Positions 8,165 to 16,730 of a stretch of 64,000 bases of DNA are shown piece by piece. The first letter of the stretch is position 1, and each line of letters opens with the position of its first letter. Source of the stretch: Virgibacillus sp. MSP4-1. Lineage in GTDB: Bacteria > Bacillota > Bacilli > Bacillales > Alkalibacillaceae. A program made the position numbers and the translations under genes. The stretch is taken from positions 1,054,001 through 1,118,000 of the forward strand of contig NZ_CP048021.1 of assembly GCF_010092505.1 (NCBI RefSeq). The letters are read 5' to 3'. The notes under the pieces were generated by a model. That model was not told the origin of the DNA and did not search any database. It was given only the letters and a program-made list of their open reading frames with translations.

Positions 8165-9337
8165 TTATGCTTCCCGTTCAATAATGGTTGAGATTCCCTG
8201 GCCTCCGCCAATACACGCTGTTATGAGCGCTCGCTTCCCACCGGATCTTTGTAATTCATATACGGCCTTCGTCATCAAAATAGCTCCTGTTGCACCAAGT
8301 GGATGACCATGGGCAATTGCCCCACCATTGACATTCAGCTTATCAGGGTTCATATTCAGTTCCCGGTCAACGGCAAGAACCTGTGCAGCAAACGCCTCAT
8401 TTAGTTCGATCAGGTCCATATCCTCTAACGTGAAGCCACTCTTTTCCAACACTTTATGGGTAGCTGGTACTGGACCAATTCCCATGATGTTTGGATCGAC
8501 ACCGGCAACTGCTGAATGCCGGATAATGGCTAATGGCTGTAATCCCAGTTCATCCGCTTTTTCTCTTGACATGACGACAAGTACCGAAGCTGCATCGTTT
8601 AAACCGGAACTACTGCCTGCTGTTACTGTTCCATCCTTTTTAAAGACAGCTTTTAAATTTGACAGTCCTTCCAAGGTAGTACTTGGACGTGGATGCTCAT
8701 CCTTTACAAATTGAACAGGGTCTCCCTTCCTTTGAGGAACTTTGATAGGAACAATTTGTTCATCAAAACGGCCCTCTTCCATTGCACGAGCCATTCTTTG
8801 CTGACTGCGTAGCGCAAATTCATCTTGTTCCTTACGGCTGATTTCATATTTTTCAGCTAAATTTTCCGCTGTTATCCCCATAGGCGGATCACCAATATCC
8901 TCAGGCGAAAGTTGCGATTTTCTTATCTGAGGCGGAACCGGACTATAAGCTCTTTCGGGACGATCCATCAGATAGGGGGCTCGACTCATACTTTCTGTTC
9001 CACCAGCTATATAAATATCTCCTGATCCAGCCTGGATGGCTTGAGCTGCGAGAACAACAGCATTTATCCCTGAACCACATTGGCGGTCAACGGTTAAACC
9101 TGGCAGATTTAATGACAATCCTGTTTGCAGAGCTGTTAATCTGGCTATATTCCCTCCACCGCTTAACACATTCCCCATAATGACATCATCAATGCTTTCC
9201 GGCTCCACTTTCGTTCGTTTGATGGCTTCTTTTATCACCTCCGCTCCAAATACGTGTGCCGGAACAGAAGCTAATGTACCTCCCTGCCTGGCGATTGGCG
9301 TGCGGACAGCTGATACAATCACTGCATCTCTTTTCAT
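8165..9337 (-). CDS. Acetyl-CoA acyltransferase (thiolase)
   Basis: 390 aa, standard thiolase length. Nucleophilic Cys87 in DRQCGSG, catalytic His about 345 in GGAIAHGHPLG, and second Cys about 375 in TACIGGGQG are all intact. Degradative (FadA-like) rather than biosynthetic activity is inferred from context: it would cleave the 3-ketoacyl-CoA made by the dehydrogenases and hydratases of the same operon. 21 bp separate it from the kinase gene downstream. RBS AGGAGGG precedes the ATG. Confidence 0.9.
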   Translation of the reverse strand: MKRDAVIVSAVRTPIARQGGTLASVPAHVFGAEVIKEAIKRTKVEPESIDDVIMGNVLSGGGNIARLTALQTGLSLNLPGLTVDRQCGSGINAVVLAAQAIQAGSGDIYIAGGTESMSRAPYLMDRPERAYSPVPPQIRKSQLSPEDIGDPPMGITAENLAEKYEISRKEQDEFALRSQQRMARAMEEGRFDEQIVPIKVPQRKGDPVQFVKDEHPRPSTTLEGLSNLKAVFKKDGTVTAGSSSGLNDAASVLVVMSREKADELGLQPLAIIRHSAVAGVDPNIMGIGPVPATHKVLEKSGFTLEDMDLIELNEAFAAQVLAVDRELNMNPDKLNVNGGAIAHGHPLGATGAILMTKAVYELQRSGGKRALITACIGGGQGISTIIEREA

Positions 9338-9406
9338 TTTTTCTCCCTCCTAAAAAGTGAAACTTCAATCACTGAGTTTTCTCCATTCTCCATGATGCCT
9401 TTCGGT

Positions 9407-10612
9407 TCATTGATATTTTTTCAGTTCTTGTCTGGCTACGGTACGACGATGGACTTCATCAGGACCATCTGCCAAGCGTAGCGTTCGAATATTGGCCCAG
9501 CTTGCCGCCAGTGGAAAATCCTCACTCACACCTGCTGCTCCTAATGCCTGGATAGCTCGATCGATAACCTTCAAAGCCATATTTGGCGCTACCACTTTAA
9601 TCATGGCAATTTCTGCTTTTGCTTCTTTATTTCCGACTGTATCCATCATATAAGCTGCCTTAAGAGTCAATAATCTCGCTTGCTCAATGTCCATTCTTGC
9701 GTCTGCTATCCATTCTTGAATGACCCCTTGCCGGGCAAGCTTTTTCCCAAATGCCTCCCGATCCTGTACCCGCTTACATAAAATTTCTAAAGCTCTCTCT
9801 GCTGCACCAATGGTTCTCATACAATGATGAATGCGTCCAGGTCCTAATCTTCCTTGTGCAATTTCGAACCCTCGCCCTTCACCTAAAATCATATTTGATG
9901 CAGGAACTCTTACGTTGTTGTATTCGATTTCCGCATGACCGTGGGGAGCATGATCATAACCAAAGACAGGCAAAGTCCTTTTCACATTAACCCCGGGTGT
10001 ATCAAGGGGTACCAGAATCATAGATTGCTGTTTATATTTTGAAGCTTCTGGATCATTTTTTCCCATAACAATGGCAATTTTACAACGTGGGTCTCCCGCA
10101 CCTGATGACCACCATTTCGTTCCATTGATGATATACTCATCTCCATCACGGATAATACTTGCTTCAATGTTCGTTGCATCCGATGAGGCGACATCTGGCT
10201 CAGTCATCGAAAAACAGGAGCGAATCTCACCTTCCAAAAGCGGAGTTAACCACTCATCTCTTTGCTCCTTAGATCCATATCTTGCTAGCACTTCCATATT
10301 TCCGGTGTCAGGTGCTGCACAATTGAATACTTCAGGAGCAATGGCAGACCTGCCCATGATTTCACACAGAGGCGCATATTCAAGATTGGAAAGCCCGGCA
10401 CCATATTCACTTTCTGGCAAAAACATATTCCATAATCCCTGTTCCTTTGCTTTTTGCTTTAATTCCTCCATAATAGGGGGAACTGTTGCAAAACGATTCT
10501 GTTCATCCAACTGTTCACGATACGTCTGTTCGTTTGGATACACATACTCTTCCATAAAGTGATTCAGCTTTGCTTGATATTCCTTCACTATATCTGAATA
10601 TTCAAAATTCAT
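9407..10612 (-). CDS. Acyl-CoA dehydrogenase family protein, ACAD10/11-like
   Basis: 401 aa. FAD/substrate motifs [15 protein letters not shown] (about 134-148), [12 protein letters not shown] (about 165-176), [21 protein letters not shown] and the C-terminal [12 protein letters not shown]. The KWW..G..DPRC and [10 protein letters not shown] stretches resemble the dehydrogenase half of ACAD10/ACAD11 more than short-chain acyl-CoA dehydrogenases. In that group the flavoenzyme can eliminate phosphate from a 4-phosphoacyl-CoA. ATG at 10612 chosen because AGGAG lies 8 nt upstream; a GTG at 10621 would overlap that SD. Works with the APH kinase of this operon (inference). Confidence 0.85.
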   Translation of the reverse strand: MNFEYSDIVKEYQAKLNHFMEEYVYPNEQTYREQLDEQNRFATVPPIMEELKQKAKEQGLWNMFLPESEYGAGLSNLEYAPLCEIMGRSAIAPEVFNCAAPDTGNMEVLARYGSKEQRDEWLTPLLEGEIRSCFSMTEPDVASSDATNIEASIIRDGDEYIINGTKWWSSGAGDPRCKIAIVMGKNDPEASKYKQQSMILVPLDTPGVNVKRTLPVFGYDHAPHGHAEIEYNNVRVPASNMILGEGRGFEIAQGRLGPGRIHHCMRTIGAAERALEILCKRVQDREAFGKKLARQGVIQEWIADARMDIEQARLLTLKAAYMMDTVGNKEAKAEIAMIKVVAPNMALKVIDRAIQALGAAGVSEDFPLAASWANIRTLRLADGPDEVHRRTVARQELKKYQ

Positions 10613-10640
10613 CAGCCACACTCCTACTAATTTAAATCAG

Positions 10641-10659
10641 AATCGACCTCCTATCGATT
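10641..10659. promoter_or_regulatory. Perfect palindrome in the gap between the MaoC and ACAD11-like genes
   Basis: AATCGA (10641-10646) / TCGATT (10654-10659) with a 7-nt spacer, 28 bp upstream of the dehydrogenase ATG and within an 89-bp gap that is long for this operon. It could be a repressor site or an mRNA hairpin. No -10/-35 pair was convincing. Confidence 0.3.
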
Positions 10660-10701
10660 AGGTAAAAGGATAAGAGGTCATGTTCCTGAATGTTTCAATA
10701 C

Positions 10702-11103
10702 TTAATACTTTGCAAAACGGACCTTACCCTTAATTACGGCTTTATCGTCCTGATTTACAGCCGCTACTGCAAAATCCATATATTCATTGGATTGATCAAT
10801 CAGAGTGGCCTTTAATGTAATGACATCATTTAAAAATACCATACCGGAAAAGCGAATCTGATAATCCTGAATAAATCCTTGCTCCCAATAAGGCGTAAAT
10901 AGCTTACCTAAATTCCCCATCGTCCACATTCCATGTGCGATGATACCAGGAAGTCCTGCTTTTTTGGCTTCTTCATCAATGGTATGAATAGGATTAAAAT
11001 CACCAGATGCTCCCGCATATTTAATTAGATCTAATCTTGAAACTGGTTCCAGGGTGACTTCTTCCAAGGTTTCATTCGGGTTCAGCTCTGCAATACTCTT
11101 CAT
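10702..11103 (-). CDS. MaoC-like (R)-specific enoyl-CoA hydratase subunit
   Basis: 133 aa, single hot-dog domain. Contains the hydratase-2 motif SGDFNPIHTIDEEAKKAGLPG (about 33-53, Asp and His catalytic), then IAHGMWTMG. Its start overlaps the stop of the preceding hot-dog gene by 4 bp (ATGA), indicating coupled translation and probably a heteromer. Likely hydrates a trans-2-enoyl-CoA. Confidence 0.87.
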   Translation of the reverse strand: MKSIAELNPNETLEEVTLEPVSRLDLIKYAGASGDFNPIHTIDEEAKKAGLPGIIAHGMWTMGNLGKLFTPYWEQGFIQDYQIRFSGMVFLNDVITLKATLIDQSNEYMDFAVAAVNQDDKAVIKGKVRFAKY

Positions 11104-11549
11104 ACCGTCATCGCCTTCCTTACTGTTTCTGTAATTATGACCGTTTGTTCTTCGGTGAAAATCACGTTTTCATTGGAATCTTCACCGAAGCGCTTTAAAA
11201 TAAAGAATCCCATTAGACCATTCTTACCTTGTTTTTCATAGTAATCTTTCACTTCCGAATAGCAATAGATTTCTTCCCCGACGAACAGAGGACGCTCATA
11301 ATGATAGGTTTCCTCACCATGAATGAGTCCTTTTTGGGGTAATGGTAGTCCCTCAATTTCTCCATATTCAAACACACGAGGAAAGGTTGGAGGGGCAATG
11401 TTCTGCCCATATCTGGACTTCCTGCCAAACTCTTCATCAACAAAAATCGGATGTAAATCCCCGATAGACTCCGCGAACCTCTTTACCAATCCGCGTTCAA
11501 CAGTATTTTTCATTTTTTTGGATGCTCTTCCTATATAAGCTTCCAGCAT
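11100..11549 (-). CDS. FAS1-like dehydratase domain (MaoC N-terminal type) protein
   Basis: 149 aa, hot-dog fold, the partner type of MaoC. Motifs: FAESIGDLHPIFVDEEFGRKSRYG (about 24-47) and APPTFPRVFEYGE (about 50-62), then HGEETYHYERPLFVGEEI. Upstream in-frame codons extend to 11723 but overlap the SDR gene; ATG 11549 follows an AAAAGGGGG SD and gives the family length. Split N- and C-type hot-dog subunits form active heteromers in steroid and fatty-acid catabolism of actinobacteria; the same is inferred here. Confidence 0.82.
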   Translation of the reverse strand: MLEAYIGRASKKMKNTVERGLVKRFAESIGDLHPIFVDEEFGRKSRYGQNIAPPTFPRVFEYGEIEGLPLPQKGLIHGEETYHYERPLFVGEEIYCYSEVKDYYEKQGKNGLMGFFILKRFGEDSNENVIFTEEQTVIITETVRKAMTV

Positions 11550-11568
11550 TCTCTTAAGTCCCCCTTTT

Positions 11569-12333
11569 TTAAGCTTTTGGACCTCCTGCAACATAAATGA
11601 CCTGGCCATTAACAAATGAAGACTTTTCATCCGCAAAAAATGCAACGGCATTCGCAATATCCTCTGGTTTTCCACTTCTGCCGACTGGAATTTGACTGAC
11701 ACTTGCCTGGACCAAATCTTCAAAAGAAATCCCGATTCTTTCAGCTGTTGCTTTTGTCATATCTGTTTCAATAAATCCAGGTGCAACGGCATTTGCAGTA
11801 ATTCCAAATTTCCCGAGTTCGATTGCCAGCGTTTTTGTAAACCCTTGCAATCCTGCCTTTGCTGTGGAATAGTTCGCTTGACCTCGATTGCCCAGTGCTG
11901 ATGTTGAAGATGTATTAATAATACGGCCATACTTTTGTTTAACCATATATTTTTGAGCCGCCCGTGCAGCATTAAAGGATCCCTTTAAATGTACATCCAT
12001 AACCTGCTCCCAGTCACTATCCGTCATTTTAAACAGCATGTTATCACGAATAACACCAGCATTATTGACTAAAATATCAAGCGAACCAAATTGGGATACC
12101 ACTTCTTCCATAGCGGACTCTACTTCATCTGAATGCACAACATTTGCCTTTTTCACATATATGTCATATCCTTGTTCCTTAAATTCAGCCTGTGTTACAT
12201 TTAATGCTTCTTCATTCACATCAATAATCGCAACTTTGGCTCCTTCTTCAGCAAACCTTTTAGCAACCCCTTTTCCAATTCCACGGCTGCCGCCGGTTAC
12301 AAATGCAACTCTGCCTTCAAATTGATGACTCAT
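11569..12333 (-). CDS. SDR family 3-oxoacyl/3-hydroxyacyl reductase (FabG-like)
   Basis: 254 aa, classical short-chain dehydrogenase. Cofactor motif TGGSRGIG (about 14-21), NNAGVIRDN (about 91-99), catalytic Ser then YxxxK in YSTAKAG (about 155-161), C-terminal YVAGG. In this operon it probably oxidises a 3-hydroxyacyl-CoA or interconverts a keto/hydroxy group. A D at the end of beta2 (VAIIDVNE) favours NAD(H) over NADP(H). RBS GGGAGGG precedes the ATG. Confidence 0.87.
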   Translation of the reverse strand: MSHQFEGRVAFVTGGSRGIGKGVAKRFAEEGAKVAIIDVNEEALNVTQAEFKEQGYDIYVKKANVVHSDEVESAMEEVVSQFGSLDILVNNAGVIRDNMLFKMTDSDWEQVMDVHLKGSFNAARAAQKYMVKQKYGRIINTSSTSALGNRGQANYSTAKAGLQGFTKTLAIELGKFGITANAVAPGFIETDMTKATAERIGISFEDLVQASVSQIPVGRSGKPEDIANAVAFFADEKSSFVNGQVIYVAGGPKA

Positions 12334-12379
12334 TCAAGACCCTCCCGGTTATTTTTGTAAAATTCACACTACTATTATT

Positions 12380-13555
12380 CTATATGAAATCTCCAATTTT
12401 TACATGTCCTTTTAATAGATTTCTGGAAATGATGACGCGTTGAATTTCATCTGTACCATCATAAATTCTCCATAACCTTGCTTCACGATACCAGCGTTCA
12501 ATAGGTAATTCTCTTGTATATCCCATACCACCATGGATTTGAAGCACACGGTCTACAACTCGATTGCCCATATTTGCTCCGTATAGTTTGGCCATTGAAG
12601 CTAAATGACGATTATCTTCGCCATTATCCAAAGTGTAAGCAGCATTTAAGACAATCCATTTTGCTGCCTCAATTTCAACGGCAGAATCAGCAATCTGCCA
12701 TTGAATCGCCTGTCTGTCCGCAATCGGTTTTCCAAAGGTTTTACGTTCTTTTGCATAGTCAATGGCCATTTGAAGTAAACGTTCAGCTGTCCCTACTGCA
12801 CGAGCTCCAACAATCCATCTGGCAAACCCAATCCATTCTAATCCGAGTTTATATCCACCATGTAATTCCCCTAATATATTTTCTTCAGGAACCCTTACAT
12901 TATCGAAAATGAGACTGGCAGGTCCCCACTCGCCCATAGTGTGAATATATTCTGATTTCCAGCCCATATCCCGATCAACAATGAAGCAGGTAACACCTTC
13001 GCGGCCTGTAGCTGCGTGTTTCTCTTTGTCAGTAATCGCAATGACCATGACAAAGTCCGCTTCATTACCGCCAGTAATAAAAGTCTTTTCACCATTAAGA
13101 ACCCATTCATCTCCTTCTTTATGAGCGGTCATCTTAATGTTTCTGGTATCTGAACCTGCATCAGGCTCTGTCATAGCAAAACAGGATTTTTTATCCCCAT
13201 TAATCGTTGGAATAAGATATTTTTCCTTTTGCTCTTCATTTCCATAGTAAAGAATGTTGTCAGCAGAGCCCCCAAATGTGAATGGAACAAAGGTTTTTGC
13301 TACTTCCATCGTTACGATTGCCTGCATCATTTGCCCCAGATCAGCTCCACCATATTCAGCAGGTGTATTAATCCCCCAGAAACCTGCTTCCTTCGCCTTT
13401 AACTGCAATTCCTTCTGTTTTTCATTTGATAAACCAGGCTTTCCCTCAAGTTCATTTTTAAGCACTTCATTTTCCAGCGGGATTAATTCCTTTTCCACAA
13501 ATTTTCGAATGGTTTCCTGTACCATTTTTTGTTCTTCTGATAATCGTAAATCCAT
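12380..13555 (-). CDS. Acyl-CoA dehydrogenase
   Basis: 391 aa. Motifs CFAMTEPDAGSDTRNIKMTA (about 129-148), WVLNGEKTFITGG (about 155-167), the Arg-rich ARWIVGARAVG region, and C-terminal signature IHGGMGYTRELPIERWYREARLWRIYDGTDEIQR. A typical flavin-dependent alpha,beta-dehydrogenase. ATG 13555 chosen because GGGAG lies 8 nt upstream; a GTG at 13564 lies inside the SD spacing. Second dehydrogenase of the operon, distinct from the ACAD11-like one, so the pathway likely has two separate desaturation/elimination steps. Confidence 0.9.
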   Translation of the reverse strand: MDLRLSEEQKMVQETIRKFVEKELIPLENEVLKNELEGKPGLSNEKQKELQLKAKEAGFWGINTPAEYGGADLGQMMQAIVTMEVAKTFVPFTFGGSADNILYYGNEEQKEKYLIPTINGDKKSCFAMTEPDAGSDTRNIKMTAHKEGDEWVLNGEKTFITGGNEADFVMVIAITDKEKHAATGREGVTCFIVDRDMGWKSEYIHTMGEWGPASLIFDNVRVPEENILGELHGGYKLGLEWIGFARWIVGARAVGTAERLLQMAIDYAKERKTFGKPIADRQAIQWQIADSAVEIEAAKWIVLNAAYTLDNGEDNRHLASMAKLYGANMGNRVVDRVLQIHGGMGYTRELPIERWYREARLWRIYDGTDEIQRVIISRNLLKGHVKIGDFI

Positions 13556-13596
13556 GTCATCCACTCCCTATATTTGTTGTTTGAAATAAATAAGTT

Positions 13597-13610
13597 ACTG
13601 ACTTGTTAGT
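13597..13610. promoter_or_regulatory. Short imperfect palindrome in the ligase/dehydrogenase gap
   Basis: ACTGAC-TT-GTTAGT, a 6-2-6 palindrome with one mismatch, 42 bp upstream of the dehydrogenase start. Resembles TetR-type operator half-sites in form only. It does not match the FadR consensus TGAATGANTANTCATTCA. Confidence 0.2.
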
Positions 13611-13623
13611 ATGAAAGGGCGAC

Positions 13624-15207
13624 CTATGCGTTCGCTCCTTCTTTTAAGGCTCTTTTCAGAATTTTTCCTACTGCTGTTTTCGGAAGCTCATCGGCAAACT
13701 CGACTATTCGTGGAACTTTGTATGCTGCAAGTTCTTTTCTGCAATGTTCAATCACTTCTTCTTCTGTCAGCGAAGTATTTTCTTTGCAGACAACAACGGC
13801 TTTTATGGTTTCCCCTCTATATCTATCGGGGACTCCAATAACAGCAACCTCAAGGACATTTGGATGTGTATAAAGGACATCTTCTACTTCAATTGGATAC
13901 ACATTATAACCACTGGCAATGATTAATTCCTTCTTTCGGCCAACAATATAGAAGAAACCGTCCTCATCCATCCTGGCTAAGTCACCTGTCGAGAGCCATT
14001 CATCTTTTAACACTTGCTTCGTTTCTTCCGGCAATCCCCAGTAACCTTTCATTATTTGGGGACCTTTCACCACTAATTCACCAACCTCACCAACAGGCAA
14101 TGTGTCTTCCCCTGTAGCCGAATCAACTATTTTAGCATCGGTATTTGGGATTGGTATTCCGATACTGCCAGCTTTTTGCAGGCCGGCAACTGGATTTCGA
14201 TGAGTGACAGGAGAAGCTTCTGATAACCCGTATCCTTCCGCAACCGTTGTTCCGCTTAGTTCATTAAAGCTGTTCAGCATTTCAACTGGCAGCGGCGCAG
14301 AACCACTTATACATGTTTTTAAGACACTTAAGTCAAAGTGATGTTCCTTATAATAATTAAGCAGGGCATTATACATTGTAGGAACACCAGGAAAAATGGT
14401 CGGTTTGGTTTCTTCAATCACTTCTGCTACCTGTTCGACATCAAACTTAGGGACTAAAATTAAATTTCCGCCAATTTTAAAGTTCAAATTCATTGCGCTG
14501 GTCATTCCATAGACATGAAACAATGGGGAAATAGCCAGAATGCGTTCCTCACCTAAATTTGTTTTAACCTCTGATGTTGCGGTGCTTTGTAAGGTGTTAG
14601 CCACTAAATTATAGTGGGTAAGCATAGCTCCCTTTGAACGACCTGTCGTTCCCCCTGTATATTGAAGAACTGCAATGTCTTCCTTAGGTTCAATCGGAAT
14701 ATCCGGAACTGGCAATCCTTTGTTTTCTAAAAGACTATTAAACTTGCAATCGTTTTCAAAAGAAACGTCCACAATAGTTTTTAATGATGTTTTGTCCTTA
14801 ATAGCTTCGATTAAAGAAATGGTCTGATCAAGAGCAATGATTGCTTCTGTTTCAGTATCGTTCAGTACGTGTAACAACTCAGAAGATTTATACATCGGAT
14901 TGATTTGCACAATAATAGCTCCGCATGTCAAAGCTGCATAATAACTGATTGGATATTGAGGACAGTTTGGTAACATAAGAGCAACCCGATCGCCTTTACT
15001 AATTCCCATATTATATAAGGCGGCTGCCATCGTTTGAATGGAATCTCCCAATTGTTCGTAAGTATAAGTTCTATCGAAAAATGTCATGGCGGTATGTTGC
15101 GGATACTTTTCTATAGATTGCTTCAATAGCTCAGGGAGAGAAATTTCAGGAATCTCTATTTCCTGTGGATTTCCTTTTACTACATGTTTTAACCATGGTC
15201 TATCCAT
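13624..15207 (-). CDS. Acyl-CoA synthetase (AMP-forming, FadD-like)
   Basis: 527 aa, ANL superfamily. P-loop-like AMP motif YTGGTTGRSKGAML (about 176-189), VAEGYGLSEASP (about 326-337), hinge region STGDLARMDEDGFFYIVGRKKELIIASG, and C-terminal catalytic Lys in KTAVGKILKRAL. Activates a free carboxylic acid to its CoA thioester, presumably the acid brought in by the Liv-type importer. Chain-length specificity is not readable from sequence. RBS AAAGGAGG precedes the ATG. Confidence 0.9.
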   Translation of the reverse strand: MDRPWLKHVVKGNPQEIEIPEISLPELLKQSIEKYPQHTAMTFFDRTYTYEQLGDSIQTMAAALYNMGISKGDRVALMLPNCPQYPISYYAALTCGAIIVQINPMYKSSELLHVLNDTETEAIIALDQTISLIEAIKDKTSLKTIVDVSFENDCKFNSLLENKGLPVPDIPIEPKEDIAVLQYTGGTTGRSKGAMLTHYNLVANTLQSTATSEVKTNLGEERILAISPLFHVYGMTSAMNLNFKIGGNLILVPKFDVEQVAEVIEETKPTIFPGVPTMYNALLNYYKEHHFDLSVLKTCISGSAPLPVEMLNSFNELSGTTVAEGYGLSEASPVTHRNPVAGLQKAGSIGIPIPNTDAKIVDSATGEDTLPVGEVGELVVKGPQIMKGYWGLPEETKQVLKDEWLSTGDLARMDEDGFFYIVGRKKELIIASGYNVYPIEVEDVLYTHPNVLEVAVIGVPDRYRGETIKAVVVCKENTSLTEEEVIEHCRKELAAYKVPRIVEFADELPKTAVGKILKRALKEGANA

Positions 15208-15223
15208 GATTTATGACCTCCTT

Positions 15224-15628
15224 TTATTTATCCCGTACCAATTTAAACGTTCCAATTGCTTTTGCCAGGACCGTTCCGTCAGAATCAAACATTTCCCCTT
15301 CAGCAATAACCGTACGATAACCTTGTTTAATGACTTTTCCTTCCGCGTAAACCACACCGCTATCACTTGGAGAAAGATAATGAATATTTAAACTGACCGT
15401 CAAACATCTGGTACCGGTTATCGATCTTATAGTCATTCCCAGCACCGTATCCAGGACGGTTGCATGTACTCCTCCATGCATCGTTTTGTTCACATTTAAC
15501 AGTTTTTCTTCTACGGGCAGTTTCAGAAGTACATCGCCTTCTTCAAAATGGACAATGTCTAAACCAATATGAGATATAAAGGGACTATCCTGAAAACTCT
15601 CACGTATCTCTGTTATTGTCGTTTTCAA
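15224..15628 (-). CDS. PaaI-type hot-dog thioesterase
   Basis: 134 aa. Motif NKTMHGGVHATVLDTVLG (about 45-62) carries the HGG and Asp typical of PaaI/YbgC-like acyl-CoA thioesterases. The TTG at 15628 is taken as start: AAGGAGG stands 8 nt upstream and the protein then begins MKTTITEIRESF, at family length. Longer starts would run into the SDR gene. It may recycle CoA from dead-end acyl-CoAs of the pathway. Confidence 0.82.
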   Translation of the reverse strand: MKTTITEIRESFQDSPFISHIGLDIVHFEEGDVLLKLPVEEKLLNVNKTMHGGVHATVLDTVLGMTIRSITGTRCLTVSLNIHYLSPSDSGVVYAEGKVIKQGYRTVIAEGEMFDSDGTVLAKAIGTFKLVRDK

Positions 15629-15641
15629 ATGCACCCCTCCT

Positions 15642-16412
15642 TTACAAGGTACTGCCACCATCAACACTTATAACTTGACCGGTTATGTAATTGCTTGCAT
15701 CTGATGAAAGCAATAGAGCCACACCTTTAATAGCGTCATCATTACCAATCATTTGAAGCGGGTTCTGCTCCTTGATACGATCTCCATATCTTTCCAGTAC
15801 AACTTTTGTCATTTTGGTAGGGAAGAATCCAGGTGCGATCGCATTCACATAAATGTTATGCCTTGCCCATTTTCTGGCTAAGTCTTTTGTGAAATGAATA
15901 ACCCCTGCTTTACTTGTACTATACCCAATAGTATTCAGTACTTCAGGGGGCTCCGCTTTTATACCTGCAGCTGAAGCAATGTTAATAATCTTGCCGGATT
16001 TCTGTTCAATCATATGTTTGCCTGCAGCTTTTGACATGAGAAAAGTTCCTGTAACATTGACCTTGATTACTTTTTCCCAGGCTTCCAGAGGCATGTTTTC
16101 TACATCTTCTCCCCATGTAGTTCCACTATTATTGACCAGGATATCAATGCCTCCAAAATCTTCTGCTACCGCTGCAACTGTTTGATTGACAGAATCTTCA
16201 TCGGTTACATCACACTGGTAGGCTTTAGCTTGAATCCCTTTCTTCCGCAACTCTTCCGCTGTCTCTTCGCAGTTTTCCCGCTTTCTGGAACAGACAGCAA
16301 TCGAACAACCTGCGTCTGAAAGTGCTTCTGCCATTTGTTTCCCTAATCCTCTTCCACCACCAGTAATTAATGCTACTTTGCCTTTTAATTGAAACAATTC
16401 AAAGGTATTCAC
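15642..16412 (-). CDS. SDR family oxidoreductase
   Basis: 256 aa. TGGGRGLGKQ (about 17-26), NNSGTTWGE (about 93-101), catalytic YSTSKAG (about 160-166), C-terminal ISVDGGSTL. CSRKREN after beta2 suggests NADP(H). First gene of the operon; GTG start at 16412, since an in-frame TAA lies 2 codons upstream. The SD AGAGGAG is 13 nt away, longer than usual. By analogy with LvaD it could reduce a keto group of a ketoacyl-CoA to hydroxyacyl-CoA; this is inference. Confidence 0.85.
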   Translation of the reverse strand: MNTFELFQLKGKVALITGGGRGLGKQMAEALSDAGCSIAVCSRKRENCEETAEELRKKGIQAKAYQCDVTDEDSVNQTVAAVAEDFGGIDILVNNSGTTWGEDVENMPLEAWEKVIKVNVTGTFLMSKAAGKHMIEQKSGKIINIASAAGIKAEPPEVLNTIGYSTSKAGVIHFTKDLARKWARHNIYVNAIAPGFFPTKMTKVVLERYGDRIKEQNPLQMIGNDDAIKGVALLLSSDASNYITGQVISVDGGSTL

Positions 16413-16475
16413 GGTTTAATCACAACTCCTCTGCATCATATCTGACACCATAAAGTTTTGTTCACTGAATTTAAA

Positions 16476-16491
16476 TGCAAAAATCATGCCA
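16476..16491 (-). promoter_or_regulatory. Sigma-54 (SigL) -24/-12 promoter of the catabolic operon
   Basis: On the minus strand TGGCATGATTTTTGCA, matching the -24/-12 consensus TGGCACG-N4-TTGCW with the invariant GG and GC at correct 10-bp spacing. It lies 64 bp upstream of the first gene (16412). An activator gene of the sigma-54 class and repeated upstream sites lie on the expected side. Confidence 0.85.
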
Positions 16492-16624
16492 TGATAATCG
16501 GAACTAGGAGATGAGCAAGTTCGTTCTTACTTAAATCTGTTGTTATATCAGGATTAAAATGGATTCAAAAAATTTTAAAATATTTATCATTTGCCTTTTT
16601 TATTATGAAGATGATCAATCATCA

Positions 16625-16705
16625 TTCATTTTTGAATTATTTAAGTAGTAAAAGAGCCATGACAGCGGATTCATGTTTGAATCAAAAATTCATATTTGAA
16701 TCAAA
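16625..16705. promoter_or_regulatory. Upstream activating sequences: repeated TTCATRTTTGAATCAAA
   Basis: Two near-identical 17-mers, TTCATGTTTGAATCAAA (16670-16686) and TTCATATTTGAATCAAA (16689-16705), 19 bp apart, each containing the palindrome TTTGA-A-TCAAA. A weaker third copy TTCATTTTTGAATTA is at 16625-16639. They stand 134-214 bp upstream of the -24 element, classical enhancer distance. Likely bound by the helix-turn-helix of the neighbouring activator (inference). Confidence 0.7.
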
Positions 16706-16730
16706 GAAAAAAAGACCCTGTTACGGGCCT
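16706..16730 (-). terminator. Terminator of the sigma-54 activator gene
   Basis: Stem AGACCC (713-718) / GGGCCT (725-730), with one G-U pair and a 6-nt loop, followed on the minus strand by a run of T. It directly abuts the activator stop codon and separates it from the enhancer/promoter region. Confidence 0.75.

Noticed and set aside
8328-8714. 128-codon plus-strand frame opposite the thiolase gene
   Set aside because: Ser/Ala-rich antisense translation of a strong coding gene; no SD, no family.
10071-10562. 163-codon plus-strand frame opposite the ACAD11-like gene
   Set aside because: Antisense shadow created by codon bias of the real dehydrogenase gene.
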